From assembly GCA_942491555.1 (NCBI GenBank), contig CALOBN010000006.1:1-64000 (forward strand): a DNA stretch of 64,000 nucleotides, read 5' to 3'. The notes below the pieces were generated by a model. The model searched no databases and had not been told where the DNA came from. It saw nothing but the letters and a program-made list of their open reading frames with translations. A program made the position numbers and the translations under genes. Numbering within the stretch: position 1 is the stretch's first letter; every line of letters begins with the position of its first letter. Source of the DNA: Marinihelvus sp942491555. Its GTDB lineage: Bacteria > Pseudomonadota > Gammaproteobacteria > Xanthomonadales > SZUA-36. Positions 34,078-42,918 of this stretch are shown here, piece after piece.

Positions 34078-34782
34078 AGAAAAGCAGCGTTGCTTGACTG
34101 GTTCACAGTCTAATTAACTGCAAAGGAATTGGAGAAGTTCTTTCTGGGCTCATCAACACAGTTTACGCTCCTCTCATCCCCGGCCCTGTTGTTGTCGCTC
34201 AACCTTTCGCCAACGCTGAGCATCTAAAAATGATGAGACTAACAACTGCCAATTCCATTCATTTGGGAGCGAAACTTCCACATGTATGCCCGGCTGCAAA
34301 AACACGCGGTTCCTGATTCACGGATCATCGCTATTGGCGGCTCCGGCCACCTGGCCATCCTCAGGCAGCTCTTGGAAACCGACGGGCGACTGCAGGCAGT
34401 GCGGCCTCAGCCTTACATCATGGCGGATTAAATACTCTAATCCTTACACGGCTTTCATGCGGTTTTATTCAGAGTTTTTTACGGGAAAAGTAGCGTGACC
34501 TGGAGATTCATCCCCCACCGCGGCTCATCATCGGGGCGCACCATATTAAAAAAAGCCTGAACAGAAGTCCTGATGGCCCCAGGCCGTAGCGGTCGGTCCC
34601 CAGTTCCGAATCCGTTCGCATTGGCAACAAAACGGCCGGGCCAACACCCCGCACGAGGTTGCCGATCCAACTTCGATTGTTGTGTAAAAAGCACATTGAA
34701 TTGATTCATGAGAAATACTCGAGGTGCCCGCCACAAGTAACTGTTAGTCTGAACAGAAATTAACAACAAAAAGTACAGTCAC
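34078..34782. other. 705-bp intergenic region
   Basis: It carries one possible short gene (34282-34431) and otherwise nothing I can assign. The last 100 bp are comparatively AT-rich (GTGTAAAAAGCACATTGAAT..., AATTAACAACAAAAAG) and probably hold the promoter of the second giant-protein gene. Confidence 0.4.
34282..34431 (+). CDS. Possible 49-residue small protein
   Basis: ATG 34282 opens a frame reading MYARLQKHAVPDSRIIAIGG, SGHLAILRQLLETDG, and ending QPYIMAD. The IIAIGGSGHLAIL stretch looks like real protein (a beta-loop-alpha turn). A GGGAG lies 13 nt upstream, a bit far. It may be a fragment of a larger decayed gene. No family recognised. Confidence 0.3.
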   Translation: MYARLQKHAVPDSRIIAIGGSGHLAILRQLLETDGRLQAVRPQPYIMAD

Positions 34783-37700
34783 TTGAACCAATATCTTCTG
34801 AAGCCGATCGGCTCAGCGCAGGCAATCGCCGGCGTATGTGCCCTTTCCCTGATCATTACCAGTCAGGCATCCGCCAACCTGGTGTTTGATCCAGGTGATT
34901 CGCCAGCCGAGTGTCAGGCGAAGGTTGGCGTTGTTCAGGCAACCAGCCTGGCCGGCACGCTTGCTGCGGTGCCTCCCGGCGATGTGCCATTTGACATTCA
35001 GGGCTACGTGGCCGGCATCGCTATGGGCATATGCACCGCGGAGATCACCGCACCAGCAACGGTTAAGCGCCCGCCAGGCAGCCAGAATGTATGCACCAGG
35101 CGTTTCAGTCAGAAAAACCGGATCAGTTATTCCAATTCGTTCGGCATCCCCTACTTGTTCGGCAAACCCGATGACCGTTTTGAAGAATTCGGTGAGCCGG
35201 ATATCCGCTTTTTCAACGCTTCGGCCGACGTCCAGTTGCACAGAATCCAGAACCGTATCGGCAACCTGCCTCTGGACACCAAATTTCCGACTGATGAGGG
35301 CTACGATTCTGAAGAAGAGTTTGTCCTGCATGTAGGTAAAAACAGACTCACATACAGAGCGTCGTCGACGATAAGCTTCTTTGAATTGACCCCGTTTTTT
35401 CTGGGCGGCCTGGCACCAAGTGGCTCATCTCGCAAAAAAGTACTCGTTGAAACCTCGCCGATCATCAAGAAAAAGTTGTCCAAGACCGTTGCCAGGAAAC
35501 TGAAAGACAAGTCACTGAAAATAGCGGGGCTGGAGTTCGACAACGCCGTCTCTGAATTCACCGATGACAATATATTGGCACTCTATTTTGACGATATTCG
35601 ATACAGTCAATTGGGCGGCAGCATTCCTGATTTTTATAACGAGGCAACCCAGGAGGTCTGGATTTACGACCTGGTTCCGCCCGAGATTGATACGCGCACG
35701 GACCCGGAACAACTGGACCCAGAGATTTCCGAGATTCTCAGCTATGACAGCAACACCAACACATTCACCATCGAGGCCATTCAGCCTGGCGGCATCGATG
35801 CAAGCGAGGGTTATGACCTGCTGGAAAACCTGCTGTTCTACAGCGATGCCTGTGATGGCTCGGTCTCAATCCGCGGATCGAGCGACGGCGGCGATTTCTG
35901 GAGGGTCAACAACGATATTAAGGTGACGTGGACCGCCAGCGACCTGGGGCCCAGGAACGCCAACGGCGACAGAAACGAGACAGAACTTGTACAAAATGTG
36001 GAGATTAGGGATACCAAGCCGCCAATCTTGCTGGCACCTCCCGGTATCGTTATTGAAGTGCCCGGTAATGCCGACTCGGGTCTGATCAGTGCCGGGGCAC
36101 CTCGTGTATTCGACATCGCAGATCTGAATGTCGTGGTCAGGGGCACTGGCCTGGATGCCGATGGGCGCGGGGTGTTCCAGCAGGGACTGACCGCTGTTAC
36201 CTGGGTCGCGGAAGACGCGTCTGCAAATACTGCCACGGCAACACAATATGTTGTTGTTAAACCTGAAGGCACCAATCAGTCGCCGGTCGCTGACACCACC
36301 CAGGCCACTACCCGTACCTTTGCGCCGGTCGATATCGTGTTGACCGGATCCGATCCGGATCTGCACGACGGTGTCGCCGAGCCCATCAGTTTTGACATAG
36401 CCCGAAACCCGGTCAATGGTTTCTTCGTAGCCCCGTTGCGTCCGTACTTTATCGAGGACTATCGCCTGGAGGCGAGCGCCCAACGATTCGCCGACGACCC
36501 TCAACAGTTCGACCCGCAAGGCTACTGCGCAGACCCGGCCGTCAACGGCACCAGTGTATGGCACCTGCAATACCCCTACTCCGACGGCTCGCCCATGTGG
36601 ATGACCGTCGATGATGAAGGCAACACCTACATCATGGACCGGGGCGCGGTTAACTGTGATTTTGAAGATAAGCTGGTAACCCAGTTTCGCCTTGCCAAGC
36701 TTGATACCTCCAGCAACAACGCCGCAGATATTGGGCGGCTGCTCGCCACCGCTGAGTTGGCTTCCGTCCTGAATGACGGCGAGCCGAGGGCATTTTTCTG
36801 GGATAACGTGACCCGGAACATTTATATGTCCACTGAAAATGGGCCCAATCAACCACTGATCATCAAGTTTGATGAGGACCTGCGCAACGTCGGAACGTTT
36901 TTTATGAATGCAGACGTCACAAGGCCTGTGACCAATAACATCACCAGCATGGCTGCCCAGGACGACCAGATATTTGTTTACTCAGAGAATGATTCAGTCG
37001 GTGTTTATATTGGTCAGGTTTTCCAAAGAGAGATTCCTCTTGAGGACCTCAATGTGGTCTCCATGGATGTGGATGAAGCGGGCAATCTGTACACCGCCAA
37101 TCTAAACAACCGACTCTACAAATATCGTTATGACCCGCAGAACCAGAGCACGCCCTACTCCTTCGAGGGCTGGATGGGGAAATGCAAAAGCAGCATCGGC
37201 AGCGGCAACACGTTTAACTGCAATGACGATATAGAGCCTGAAGAAGAACGGCGACGCAGCAAGGGTTTCTCCTGCACCGATGCCACCTGCGAGGCGCCTG
37301 ACACGCTGGCGGGCAACTTCCCAGGACAATTCACGAACAGCGCAGAAGGTAAAATCGATCTTTCATTCTCACCGAATGATTTTCTCTATGTGGCCGAACC
37401 CTTGCTCAACCGGGTGCAGCGCTTTACGCCCGAAGGGGCACCCGCTGGCGAAGCCAACACGGCTGGCCAGGGCTACGGATTCATCCTAGGAGACTTTGAC
37501 CAGATCGACTACATCGAGGTGAATCGTAGTGCCTTTTATCTGCTCGACCAGGGACGCGGTGGCGTCGGTGACGAACTGCTGCATGTATTTAAGACAACAC
37601 CGCTGACGCCGGTTGACCGGAACAACGATGGCATTACCGATGGCGCGCGGGTTACCTATCAGTCCGACAGTAGCTTCCCCCTGGGCATGGCCGCGGAAAA

Positions 37701-39099
37701 CGACTCTTTTGCCTTCGAAACCACGGATGGCCTGGCCATGAGCGAGCCTGCCGAAGTGACCATCCTGGTGCAGAGAAACTACCGCGCCCCGGAACTGGAG
37801 ACCCTGTCACGCAACCTGAGCGTTGACGAAGACGGAGCCGTGACAACCACATTTGCTGTGCGTGAATCCGACCCGCAGGATCTGGATAATCTCACCGGCA
37901 TCATCGACCAGGCACCGCGCAGCGGTACGGTATCGTTTGATGGCACCCGATTGACCTATACCCCGAACCCGGACTTTTTCGGCGATGACCAGTTCACATT
38001 CCGCGCATTCGACCAATCCAATCCTCCGCAGCCGGAATTTGACGATCAGGACAGATCCGCAGAAGTTGCGACCGTGCGCGTAAACGTCCGTGCCAGACCG
38101 GACCCACCGGTTCTGGAAGCAGAGACCATATTCACGACTGCATTGCTGGATGAAGACAGTCCGGAACCCCTTGATGAGGTGGCCCCTGCCGTCATTGGTT
38201 TTGCGCAAACCTATGGATTCAGTTTTTCTGACCCTGACGGTGCCGCGGACTTTGACTCCGTCACCGGCACCATCGACTGGGGCGATGGCGTTGTCCAGGC
38301 CACCGGTGAACTACTGTATGACGGTGTCCCATTCAATCAACTGGTCGAGGACGAAGTGACCTTCACGACCGGCCCGGACGGTACGGTATTTGCAACCTAC
38401 CCAAGAAGATACAAGCCAAACCGCGATTTGGAAGGTAGAACCATCGCCGTACGAGACATAGAAGTTACCGGGCCACTGGTCTCACTGGATGGACTGGGTG
38501 GCGGCACTGTCTACGCAGAGCACATCTACGTAACCGGAGGACTCAAGCAGATCGAATTCTGTATCGAGCAGGAGCGTCGTCCCGACAGAGAAGAAACCTG
38601 CCGACCGGGTATCCTGCAAGTTCTCCCCGAATTGCGCCCGGCCTTCGCGTTCGATATTCAGCCGCTTGCCGAAACCAGCGGGCAGTTGGAAAGCAATCAG
38701 TTTATCGTGACAGTGACCAATGCCCTGTTTGAACTGGACGAAGAAGACCCACGGTTTGTAGATTTGCCACTCGCCGGCGCAGACGCCACGAATGTCTTTA
38801 TTGAAGCAGGTGCCAGTGACACATTGACCATTACCAGCACTGAAGATACGGCAGGTGCCTGTGGTGTGTTCGAGAAGCAAGTGATCTGTGCCGACAACCT
38901 GACCCTGCCCTACGGGGCAGTCATACAATTCACGGTTGACGTCAGCCCTAATGCCCTGCTGGTTATCGGTAGTGAACCGATGCTCGGTGTCACTGCAACC
39001 GCCGATGAAAACCCACTGATTTACCTGGGAACCGGCAAATTCAAGGTGTCGGGAGACGAGCCGGATACCCTCTTCAGAAATGGTTTTCAGCAGGAATAA
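34783..39099 (+). CDS. Giant secreted multidomain protein 2 (Ig-like, beta-propeller, cadherin-like, PKD-like)
   Basis: The start is TTG 34783; no ATG fits, and an in-frame stop lies at 34750. It begins with a signal-like hydrophobic stretch (IAGVCALSLIITSQASANLV). The 1,438 residues contain a unique N-terminal part with Cys pairs; an HYR-like domain (about 36,010-36,270; TAVTWVAEDASANTATATQY); the boundary phrase GFFVAPLRPYFIEDYRLE; an NHL-like propeller (about 36,590-37,570; FLYVAEPLLNRVQRFTPEG); a cadherin-like repeat (PDFFGDDQFTFRAFDQ); a PKD-like domain (IDWGDGVV ... VYAEHIYVTGGLKQIEFC); and a DUF11-like domain. It ends DTLFRNGFQQE. Domain order matches the protein at 14586-20099, which has an extra CSLREA/beta-helix end. 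Probably exported; no enzyme motif seen. Confidence 0.78.
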   Translation: MNQYLLKPIGSAQAIAGVCALSLIITSQASANLVFDPGDSPAECQAKVGVVQATSLAGTLAAVPPGDVPFDIQGYVAGIAMGICTAEITAPATVKRPPGSQNVCTRRFSQKNRISYSNSFGIPYLFGKPDDRFEEFGEPDIRFFNASADVQLHRIQNRIGNLPLDTKFPTDEGYDSEEEFVLHVGKNRLTYRASSTISFFELTPFFLGGLAPSGSSRKKVLVETSPIIKKKLSKTVARKLKDKSLKIAGLEFDNAVSEFTDDNILALYFDDIRYSQLGGSIPDFYNEATQEVWIYDLVPPEIDTRTDPEQLDPEISEILSYDSNTNTFTIEAIQPGGIDASEGYDLLENLLFYSDACDGSVSIRGSSDGGDFWRVNNDIKVTWTASDLGPRNANGDRNETELVQNVEIRDTKPPILLAPPGIVIEVPGNADSGLISAGAPRVFDIADLNVVVRGTGLDADGRGVFQQGLTAVTWVAEDASANTATATQYVVVKPEGTNQSPVADTTQATTRTFAPVDIVLTGSDPDLHDGVAEPISFDIARNPVNGFFVAPLRPYFIEDYRLEASAQRFADDPQQFDPQGYCADPAVNGTSVWHLQYPYSDGSPMWMTVDDEGNTYIMDRGAVNCDFEDKLVTQFRLAKLDTSSNNAADIGRLLATAELASVLNDGEPRAFFWDNVTRNIYMSTENGPNQPLIIKFDEDLRNVGTFFMNADVTRPVTNNITSMAAQDDQIFVYSENDSVGVYIGQVFQREIPLEDLNVVSMDVDEAGNLYTANLNNRLYKYRYDPQNQSTPYSFEGWMGKCKSSIGSGNTFNCNDDIEPEEERRRSKGFSCTDATCEAPDTLAGNFPGQFTNSAEGKIDLSFSPNDFLYVAEPLLNRVQRFTPEGAPAGEANTAGQGYGFILGDFDQIDYIEVNRSAFYLLDQGRGGVGDELLHVFKTTPLTPVDRNNDGITDGARVTYQSDSSFPLGMAAENDSFAFETTDGLAMSEPAEVTILVQRNYRAPELETLSRNLSVDEDGAVTTTFAVRESDPQDLDNLTGIIDQAPRSGTVSFDGTRLTYTPNPDFFGDDQFTFRAFDQSNPPQPEFDDQDRSAEVATVRVNVRARPDPPVLEAETIFTTALLDEDSPEPLDEVAPAVIGFAQTYGFSFSDPDGAADFDSVTGTIDWGDGVVQATGELLYDGVPFNQLVEDEVTFTTGPDGTVFATYPRRYKPNRDLEGRTIAVRDIEVTGPLVSLDGLGGGTVYAEHIYVTGGLKQIEFCIEQERRPDREETCRPGILQVLPELRPAFAFDIQPLAETSGQLESNQFIVTVTNALFELDEEDPRFVDLPLAGADATNVFIEAGASDTLTITSTEDTAGACGVFEKQVICADNLTLPYGAVIQFTVDVSPNALLVIGSEPMLGVTATADENPLIYLGTGKFKVSGDEPDTLFRNGFQQE

Positions 39100-39121
39100 T
39101 TAGTGCTCCGGGAAGCCCGGT

Positions 39122-39251
39122 TCAGTTATTAGCGGTCAGCGGGTCAATGATCTCGCTGATCACTGATGCGGGCGACAGGAATGCCACACAGTTCTGTGAC
39201 CGACATGTTGCCAATGCCAGGTATGTCGCCTTGAACTAAATTGCGTTTCAT
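39122..39251 (-). pseudogene. Internally deleted DUF4242-like gene
   Basis: GGGAG then ATG 39251 start MKRNLVQGDIPGIGNMSVTE, matching the usual opening of DUF4242 proteins. The sequence then jumps directly to a C-terminal-like GIPVARIS and, one frame over, ISEIIDPLTANN with stop at 39122-39124, matching that family's usual end. The central part, about 40-50 residues in normal members, is absent. A deletion plus a frameshift makes it a relic. Recognition is from short motifs. Confidence 0.45.
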
Positions 39252-39364
39252 GACGTATCTCCCAGAGGATAGTCAGTACGGCCTGGATTGTGATCATCCT
39301 GAAGCCCTTACCCTGGTGCAGCAAGCGAAGATATCTTTACCTCACAAAAGGTTTTCTTCATTAT

Positions 39365-39621
39365 GGCTCAATGTCCTCGCCGCACCACCTGAATACCCTG
39401 CAGGCGCTGAAAGCCGCCATCCGGCTGGGTTCCCGGAAGGCAGGTGCTCAACGATGTGGCCGGCGCTGTGGCTACAGCCCCGGCTGGCGAACTTTCTGGA
39501 GCTATATCCAAACAGCGAGGTCTCACTGAAGAAACCCATGGTGCAGGCATTCCGAAACTGGCTTACCGAACATGCCGAGGGATCAGAACGGCGCCTGAGT
39601 ACCCGCCTTAAATCGCAATGA
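39365..39621 (+). pseudogene. Relic of a LysR-family regulator
   Basis: One frame has HLNTLQALKAAIRLGSRKA near 39,385-39,440, like the first helices of a LysR HTH (LNALRAFEAAARLGSF...). Another frame has WLQPRLANFLELYPNSEVSL near 39,470-39,530, like the early effector domain, followed immediately by MVQAFRNWLTEHAE, like the C-terminus. Large internal blocks are missing, so this is a deletion relic. It overlaps the sterol-desaturase start by 4 bp. Confidence 0.42.
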
Positions 39622-40724
39622 TGAAAAACCATCGTCGAATATTCTATGTCCGGCGTTCTTTTCTGAACGGATTGGCCTGGACGGGTGCATTCACCGGCCT
39701 CATGGCCCTGCTGGGGGTCGTGGCCTTTCACTTTCCCGAATACCTCACAACGCCCCGATTACGGGCGATTTACGAGGAGGCCCAGGTGCGCACACTGCTG
39801 TACGCGGGCCTGTGGCTGGGGACGGTGGTTTCGCTCGCAGGACTGCTGTTTTCCGGGCGCAAGCTGATCGCGTTGCTGGGCATGGTGTGCGTCATGCTGG
39901 CCTGGCTGGCCGGTGGGGCTGATGTGAGCTACGGCGAACAGGTGCGTGATTCGCGTTTTTACCTGAGCCTGGACTGGGTGTTGCTGGACCTGGTTATCAT
40001 TGCCATCCTGTTTATCAATGTCGAACTGTTCTTCCGGCTCAGGCCTGAGCAGCCAATTCTCCGCAACGGCTGGCAGGTCGACCTGAGTCATTACGTGGTC
40101 AACCACATTTTTAACGGGGCCATCGTCTTTATGCTGTTTATTCCCGGCCAGTGGCTGGCGGGTATTCTGTCATTGGAAGGCACGCGCTCATTTATCGCGG
40201 GATTACCCCTGCTGGTGCAGGTGGTGGCGCTAATGGCGGTGACCGACCTGGCACAGTACTGGGTACACCGGGCTTTTCACCGCATTCCCCTGCTGTGGCG
40301 GTTTCATCGGATTCACCATAGTGTCGAAACCATGGACTGGCTCGCAGGCTCACGGCTGCACATCGTCGATGTACTGGTGACCCGCTCCTTGAGCCTGGTG
40401 CCAATGGTGGTGCTTGGTTTTTCCAATACGGCCATCAACGCGTATCTGCCGATCCTCGCGCTGCAAGCCGTGTTTATCCACTGCAACCTGAGATTTGAGT
40501 TTAGCCCGCTACAAAAGATCATCGCGACGCCCAAGTTTCACCACTGGCACCACACGAGTGACCCGGACACCCTGGATCGCAACTTTGCCGTTTCACTGCC
40601 TTTGTGGGACCTGGTTTTTGGGACCTATCACAACCCTGTGGGGCGTTGGCCGGAGGGCTACGGACTGGCCGGCAAACCGATCAGGGGCGGTTATCTGACC
40701 CACCTCCTGGCGCCGTTTCGTTGA
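39618..40724 (+). CDS. Sterol desaturase/fatty acid hydroxylase-family membrane protein
   Basis: The 368-residue polytopic protein has the histidine clusters of the family: HRAFH (in YWVHRAFHRIPLLWRFHRIHH), HRIHH and HHWHH (KFHHWHHTSDPD), which bind a di-iron centre. Several membrane spans precede them. Members hydroxylate or desaturate sterols, carotenoids, fatty acids or alkylglycerols with O2. The N-terminal ~130 residues with three or four spans are longer than in the shortest family members. Start ATG 39618 (or 39621); no strong ribosome-binding site is seen. It converges on an acyl desaturase gene 109 bp away. Confidence 0.88.
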   Translation: MMKNHRRIFYVRRSFLNGLAWTGAFTGLMALLGVVAFHFPEYLTTPRLRAIYEEAQVRTLLYAGLWLGTVVSLAGLLFSGRKLIALLGMVCVMLAWLAGGADVSYGEQVRDSRFYLSLDWVLLDLVIIAILFINVELFFRLRPEQPILRNGWQVDLSHYVVNHIFNGAIVFMLFIPGQWLAGILSLEGTRSFIAGLPLLVQVVALMAVTDLAQYWVHRAFHRIPLLWRFHRIHHSVETMDWLAGSRLHIVDVLVTRSLSLVPMVVLGFSNTAINAYLPILALQAVFIHCNLRFEFSPLQKIIATPKFHHWHHTSDPDTLDRNFAVSLPLWDLVFGTYHNPVGRWPEGYGLAGKPIRGGYLTHLLAPFR

Positions 40725-40833
40725 ATGGCCCGTGGGCCAGAAGGTAAAGCCCGGTCGATTACAGCGCGACAAGGCTGAACAGCATAAAGACCATGGTGAC
40801 GCTGCTTTTGTGGATGCGTCATCATTTACCCGA

Positions 40834-41862
40834 TTACTGGGGTAACTGGCCAAAACCAATCAGTCGTTGCCCCGACTCATCCCACAGTCGATAGCCCATC
40901 GATTTCAAACTGGACAACAGGGTCAGCGTTGGCGCTTCTTTGAAGAGTGGATGCGCATGGTGGCACCTTTCCAGGTTGTAATTGGGGATTGACGGATTCA
41001 GGTGGTGAATATGGTGAAAGCCTATATTCGCCGAGAACCACTGCAGCACCCTGGGCAGCTTGTAATACGAACTGCCTTGCAGTGCCGCTTCCATGTAATC
41101 CCAGTCATCGCTGCGCGCCCAGTAGGCGTCTTCAAATTGGTGCTGAACGTAAAACAGCCATAGTCCGGCTGAGCCGGCAACCAGTACGATGATTAACTGG
41201 ATCAGCAGGTAGTTCAGCCACCCGAACACGAACCCCAGGCCGACCGCCATGATCAGAATGATGAAATTTGTCCACCAGACCGAGTGGCGCTCGCGCTTGC
41301 GGGAATTGCTCTGCGGAATGCGTTCCATGATCAACATCTGCACCAGCGGGCCGATCACAAACAGCACAAAGGGATTACGCAGCAGGCGATAGGAAAACTG
41401 CTTCCAGCGCGAGGCATCCAGATACTCCTGTACCGTCAGGGTCCACAGATCGCCCGCACCGCGGCGATCAAGGTTTCCCGAGCTTGCATGGTGTTGGGCA
41501 TGTTGCCAGCGCCAGCGAAAATAAGGGGTGAACGCCAGCAGGCTACACACAAAGCCCCAGAAACTGTTAGCCCGCTTTGATTTGTAGAAGGAACCGTGAC
41601 TGCAGTCATGAAAAATAATAAAGTTCCGCACCAGCAGACCACCCGCCAATACTGACAACGGCACGGTTAACCACCAGGAGACACCGAGGCTGAAATAGAT
41701 AGCGCACCAGACCACGATATAGGCGCCAAGGGTGCTGGTCACCTGCCAGGTCGCGCGCCAGAAACTGGGGTGGCGGAACTGTGACAAGGCCGCTTGCCAG
41801 GTCGGCAAATCTGCCGGCGGCATGGTGCTGTCAGTGGAGTTACCGGGAACTGCACTTCGCAT
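40834..41862 (-). CDS. Membrane fatty acid desaturase
   Basis: The 342-residue integral membrane desaturase has three His boxes: HDCSHGSF, HAQHH and HHIHH (IGFHHIHHLNPSIPNY). These coordinate two irons and insert a double bond into acyl chains using O2 and ferredoxin or cytochrome b5-type electrons. Length and box spacing fit the omega-3/omega-6 or DesA-like group. The tail KSMGYRLWDESGQRLIGF is typical of bacterial members. GGTGG lies a few bases before ATG 41862. No redox partner is adjacent. Confidence 0.9.
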   Translation of the reverse strand: MRSAVPGNSTDSTMPPADLPTWQAALSQFRHPSFWRATWQVTSTLGAYIVVWCAIYFSLGVSWWLTVPLSVLAGGLLVRNFIIFHDCSHGSFYKSKRANSFWGFVCSLLAFTPYFRWRWQHAQHHASSGNLDRRGAGDLWTLTVQEYLDASRWKQFSYRLLRNPFVLFVIGPLVQMLIMERIPQSNSRKRERHSVWWTNFIILIMAVGLGFVFGWLNYLLIQLIIVLVAGSAGLWLFYVQHQFEDAYWARSDDWDYMEAALQGSSYYKLPRVLQWFSANIGFHHIHHLNPSIPNYNLERCHHAHPLFKEAPTLTLLSSLKSMGYRLWDESGQRLIGFGQLPQ

Positions 41863-41980
41863 CTTGCCACCTGCTGAATATTATCGACCATGCAGTATAG
41901 CCCAGTGTGCCAGTGGAGAAGTTTTTATTCGATGATTAACGAATTGGCTTGAAATGTGGCCTGATGCTCAGCTGACGAAT

Positions 41981-42006
41981 TAAAAAGGGCCACCGAAGTG
42001 GCCCTT
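41981..42006 (-). terminator. Rho-independent terminator of the 42055-42612 gene
   Basis: Read on the minus strand, the stem AAGGGCCAC/GTGGCCCTT with a 4-nt loop is followed by TTTTTA, starting about 50 bp after the stop. Perfect 9-bp stem. Confidence 0.75.
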
Positions 42007-42054
42007 GAACATCATTCATATGGCAACATCAACATCAGGAAATCCGGCAGCTGA

Positions 42055-42612
42055 TCAGCTGCCGGTTTCTGCAGCCGTCGCCTTGATCCGATAAACCTCG
42101 ATCCAGCTCGCTCCGTCGTCCTGGGTGATCTCCAGTTTCCAGTTCCAGCCGTTCTCGTCCGGTGGAAAAAAGGTGATGCGCCGGTCTGGTTCGGGCCTGG
42201 GGGAGACGTACCGCATAACAATATTGCCTGCATCATCCTGCTGCGCAGTGATGTGCGCAAAGCCGGACATACCGGTGACGGTCCAGGCAATATCCCAGGC
42301 GCCCTTCTCTTCATTCCAGGTGCGCAGGTTGGTCCCTACCGCACCGCCGGCGGGAAGCCAGAAATCCTGCACGGACATACCCCCAAGGCAGACAAAGTCC
42401 CACTGCGCACCCTCACCATCCTCCCACTCACCGGTCTCCGTACTCAGGCTTGAATCCGCAATGTTCCAGCTGCCGATATAACGGCCAAACTGGGCCATGG
42501 GTCCTTCCATGCACTCACTTGCATCCCGGATCGGGGCGGCGGGTGATGCCGCCAGGGAAGATGAAATCAGCACGCACAGCGCTGCCGCAATGAATACTTT
42601 GGACAGGTTCAT
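42055..42612 (-). CDS. Secreted DUF1579-like protein
   Basis: GAGGGAG precedes ATG 42612 with good spacing. The 185-residue product has a Sec signal (VFIAAALCVLISSSLAAS) and a single beta-rich domain with FGRYIGSWNIADSS, WDFVCLGGMSVQDFWLP and WEDGEG segments. These resemble DUF1579/lipocalin-like proteins that begin 'L-x-G-x-W'. The role is unknown. It is transcribed divergently from the small secreted protein at 42919 and has its own terminator, so it is probably monocistronic. Confidence 0.65.
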   Translation of the reverse strand: MNLSKVFIAAALCVLISSSLAASPAAPIRDASECMEGPMAQFGRYIGSWNIADSSLSTETGEWEDGEGAQWDFVCLGGMSVQDFWLPAGGAVGTNLRTWNEEKGAWDIAWTVTGMSGFAHITAQQDDAGNIVMRYVSPRPEPDRRITFFPPDENGWNWKLEITQDDGASWIEVYRIKATAAETGS

Positions 42613-42918
42613 GATGTTCTCCCTCACGACTTCAGTCTGAGTATAGGGCGGAAACTGAACCTGCATCATCCGGAATACGGAAAGAATGTATTTATATCAG
42701 TATTCTAGGTCGGATTACTCAAGTAATGAGGTCAAAGTGCGTTCCAAACAGGCATTTGCAAATCAACTTGGACAGTACGCAAATTGTGTCCTATAGTCAG
42801 TCAGCCTTTCCCGTGATCACCTGCTATTCGGCAATTTGGCGACAGCCTTGGAACGACGGTAAGGCAATAGCAACCACGTTGTTATTTCTAATCCCCACAA
42901 GTTTGAGAGGATCTTAAA
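42613..42918. other. Divergent promoter region
   Basis: The 306 bp between two divergent secreted-protein genes are AT-richer than the surroundings and hold no supported gene. A candidate plus-strand promoter is listed separately. Confidence 0.45.
42768..42797 (+). promoter_or_regulatory. Candidate sigma-70 promoter
   Basis: TTGGAC at 42768-42773 and TATAGT at 42792-42797 are separated by 18 bp, about 120 bp before the start of the small secreted protein. A GGACA...TGTCC inverted repeat (42770-42791) spans the spacer and could be an operator. Confidence 0.35.

Noticed and set aside
34783..39099. A classical CTERM sorting signal at the end of the giant proteins
   Set aside because: There is no hydrophobic helix or basic cluster at the C-terminus; only the short F-x-[DN]-G-F-[EQ] motif is present.
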